5,785 nt of DNA from Nautiliaceae bacterium (GTDB lineage: Bacteria > Campylobacterota > Campylobacteria > Campylobacterales > Nautiliaceae), in contig JALVUH010000141.1 in NCBI GenBank assembly GCA_027035735.1, positions 1-5,785 of the forward strand. The letters are read 5' to 3'. Positions within the stretch are counted from its first letter, which is position 1; every line of letters begins with the position of its first letter. The translations under genes were made by a program, and so were the position numbers. The notes beneath the pieces are model-generated. The model saw nothing but the letters and a program-made list of their open reading frames with translations, did no database searches and was not told the DNA's origin. This document shows, piece after piece, positions 4,188 through 5,785 of this stretch.

Positions 4188-5785
4188 ATGAATTTAGAAA
4201 TGAAAAAGAAAATGGCAGATACTATTAGGTTTTTAGCAGCAGATATGGTTGAGAGAGCTAAATCAGGACATCCAGGTGCGGCTCTAGGGATGGCTGATAT
4301 TTTTGTTGAGTTTAGTGATATTGTAAGACTTACTCCTCATAATCCTAAATTTATAAATAGAGATAGAGTAGTGTTCTCAGGTGGACATGTGACACCTCTT
4401 ATTTATTCTATGCTTTACCTTTGGGGATTTGATATAACAATGGAAGATTTGAAAAATTTTAGACAGCTTGGAAGCAAAACTCCAGGACATCCTGAATTTG
4501 GACATACTCCAGGAATTGAAGTAACAACAGGGCCTCTTGGACAAGGTGTAGCAAATGCAGTTGGATTTGCTATGGCAAAAAAATTTCTTTCAAGAAAATT
4601 CCCTGAAATTGATCATAAAGTTTGGTGTTTTTGTGGTGATGGAGATTTAGAAGAAGGTATTAGTTATGAAGCATGTTCTATTGCAGGGACTGAAAAACTT
4701 GAAGATTTGATTTTAATTTATGATAGTAACAATATTTCTATTGAAGGACCAGTAAATCCTGTATTTGGTGATGATATTCACAAAAGATTTGAATCTCAAG
4801 GTTTTAGAGTATTAGAGATGAATGGACATGATTATGAAGATATTAAAAAAACTTTAATTAAAGCAAGAGAGTCTGATGGAAGACCTACATTAGTTATAGC
4901 AAAAACTGTAATAGCAAGAGGAGCAGTAGGACTAGAAGGAAGTGAAAAGACTCATGGAGCTCCTTTAGGTGAAGAAGTAATTAAAAAATCTAAAGAAGCA
5001 GCAGGATTTGACCCTGATAAGACTTTTTATATTCCTGATGATGTACTTATTAGATTTAGATGTGTTAAAGAAAGAGGAGAATTATTTGAGACTGAATGGA
5101 ATAAAAAAGCAAGAGTTAAAGAAATAGAAGAGTTTTTTGAAAAAGATTTTAGTAAGATTGAGTGGCCTGAATTTGAAGAAGGTATAAATCTTGCAACAAG
5201 AAAAAGTAATGGAAAAATCTTAAATGCCATAGCTAAAGCGATTCCTAGCTTTCTTGGAGGAAGTGCAGATTTAGCTCCATCAAATAATACTCATTTAGAA
5301 GGTGAAGATGATTTTCCATATGGAAGAAATTTACATTTTGGTATAAGAGAGCATGCAATGGGAGCTATTAATAATGCATTTAGCGCATATGGATTTTTAC
5401 CTTTTGCAGCTACGTTTTTAGTATTTAGCGATTATTTAAGAGGTGCTCTTAGACTCGCAGCATTAAGTAAACATAAAAATTATTGGATTTTTACTCATGA
5501 TAGTATAGCAATAGGAGAAGATGGACCAACTCATCAGCCAATTGAACATTTAACATCTCTTAGAGCTATGCCAAATCTATATGTGTTTAGACCTGCTGAT
5601 GCAAATGAAAATGTTAATTCTTGGAAAGTGGCTCTTAATATTGACGCACCTGTAGCTTTTGCTTTGACTAGACAAGGTGTTAAGAATATTACTCCAAAAG
5701 ATGCTGATTTAAGCAAAGGTGCTTATATTTTAAGAGAAGGAAGTGCTGATATTACATTAGTTGCAAGTGGAAGTGAAGTTAATTT
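4188..5785 (+). CDS. tkt: Transketolase (3' end cut off by the window)
   Basis: Transketolase moves two-carbon units between sugar phosphates in the pentose phosphate pathway, using thiamine diphosphate (ThDP). 532 of an expected 630-660 residues are present and the frame is unbroken. The ThDP-binding domain shows SGHPGA (26-31, His28), SGGH (64-67, His67), His101, GPLGQG (115-120), GDGDLEEG (150-157) with YDSNNISIEG (178-187), and His256. The pyrimidine-binding domain shows Arg338 (ATRKS), GGSADLAPSN (357-366, Ser359), GIREHAMGA (385-393, catalytic Glu388), HDSIAIGEDGPTHQP (437-451; His437, Asp445, His449) and TRQ (494-496, Arg495). These line up with the active-site residues of yeast transketolase. 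The third domain begins near residue 510 (GAYILREG...ITLVASGSE) and is cut. The text after His67 (VTPLIYSMLYLWGF) differs from the common GSxLLYxLLHLxGY. The ATG at 4188 has AAAAAGGA 6 nt upstream, and the 14-nt gap after ispA puts it in the same operon. Confidence 0.97.
   Translation, partial: MNLEMKKKMADTIRFLAADMVERAKSGHPGAALGMADIFVEFSDIVRLTPHNPKFINRDRVVFSGGHVTPLIYSMLYLWGFDITMEDLKNFRQLGSKTPGHPEFGHTPGIEVTTGPLGQGVANAVGFAMAKKFLSRKFPEIDHKVWCFCGDGDLEEGISYEACSIAGTEKLEDLILIYDSNNISIEGPVNPVFGDDIHKRFESQGFRVLEMNGHDYEDIKKTLIKARESDGRPTLVIAKTVIARGAVGLEGSEKTHGAPLGEEVIKKSKEAAGFDPDKTFYIPDDVLIRFRCVKERGELFETEWNKKARVKEIEEFFEKDFSKIEWPEFEEGINLATRKSNGKILNAIAKAIPSFLGGSADLAPSNNTHLEGEDDFPYGRNLHFGIREHAMGAINNAFSAYGFLPFAATFLVFSDYLRGALRLAALSKHKNYWIFTHDSIAIGEDGPTHQPIEHLTSLRAMPNLYVFRPADANENVNSWKVALNIDAPVAFALTRQGVKNITPKDADLSKGAYILREGSADITLVASGSEVN

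Noticed and set aside
5027..5230. A minus-strand open frame inside tkt
   Set aside because: Transketolase reads through without interruption here and holds conserved residues close by; this is a shadow frame.
5534..5716. A second minus-strand open frame inside tkt
   Set aside because: It is antisense to conserved transketolase motifs such as RPADANE and TRQ.
1..5785. Search for a defence, toxin-antitoxin, CRISPR or mobile-element system
   Set aside because: No repeat-spacer pattern, transposase, integrase, terminal inverted repeats or toxin-antitoxin pair was seen. The macro protein lacks an adjacent DarT-like partner, so a DarTG system is not supported.

Overview
This AT-rich window (roughly 30% G+C by eye) most likely comes from a Campylobacterota (epsilonproteobacterial) chromosome. 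The protein style is lysine/isoleucine/glutamate-rich. The order ybaB - PDZ protein - ispA - tkt matches, from memory, the order in Campylobacter relatives (about Cj1642-Cj1645). The PanD and IspA sequences also resemble Helicobacter forms. A deep-vent thermophile such as Nautilia, Caminibacter or Lebetimonas is my best guess at genus level, but that is inference.

Layout. Bases 1-60 may hold the last 19 codons of an unidentified plus-strand gene. Bases 35-862 (minus strand) encode a Wzz-type polysaccharide chain-length regulator. A 43-bp spacer (863-905) separates it from a divergent macro-domain protein (906-1394). After a 61-bp gap with promoter-like motifs comes a tightly packed plus-strand operon: a thioredoxin-fold [2Fe-2S] ferredoxin (1456-1791), panD (1788-2162), ybaB (2162-2449), a secreted PDZ-type protein (2446-3336), ispA (3337-4173) and tkt (4188 to the window end, incomplete). 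Its junctions are overlaps of 4, 1 and 4 nt, then 0 nt, then a 14-nt gap, so translational coupling is likely.

How the genes fit together. The operon is mostly housekeeping: beta-alanine for pantothenate/CoA (PanD), a nucleoid-associated protein (YbaB), farnesyl diphosphate (IspA) and the non-oxidative pentose phosphate pathway (Tkt). The ferredoxin and the periplasmic PDZ protein have no assigned role. I see no RNA gene, CRISPR array, insertion sequence, defence system or convincing terminator, and no gene-free stretch longer than about 60 bases. I found no clear evidence of a new multi-gene system. The points most worth following up are the atypical macro-domain protein, the PDZ protein without a protease domain, and a near-palindrome in the divergent spacer.
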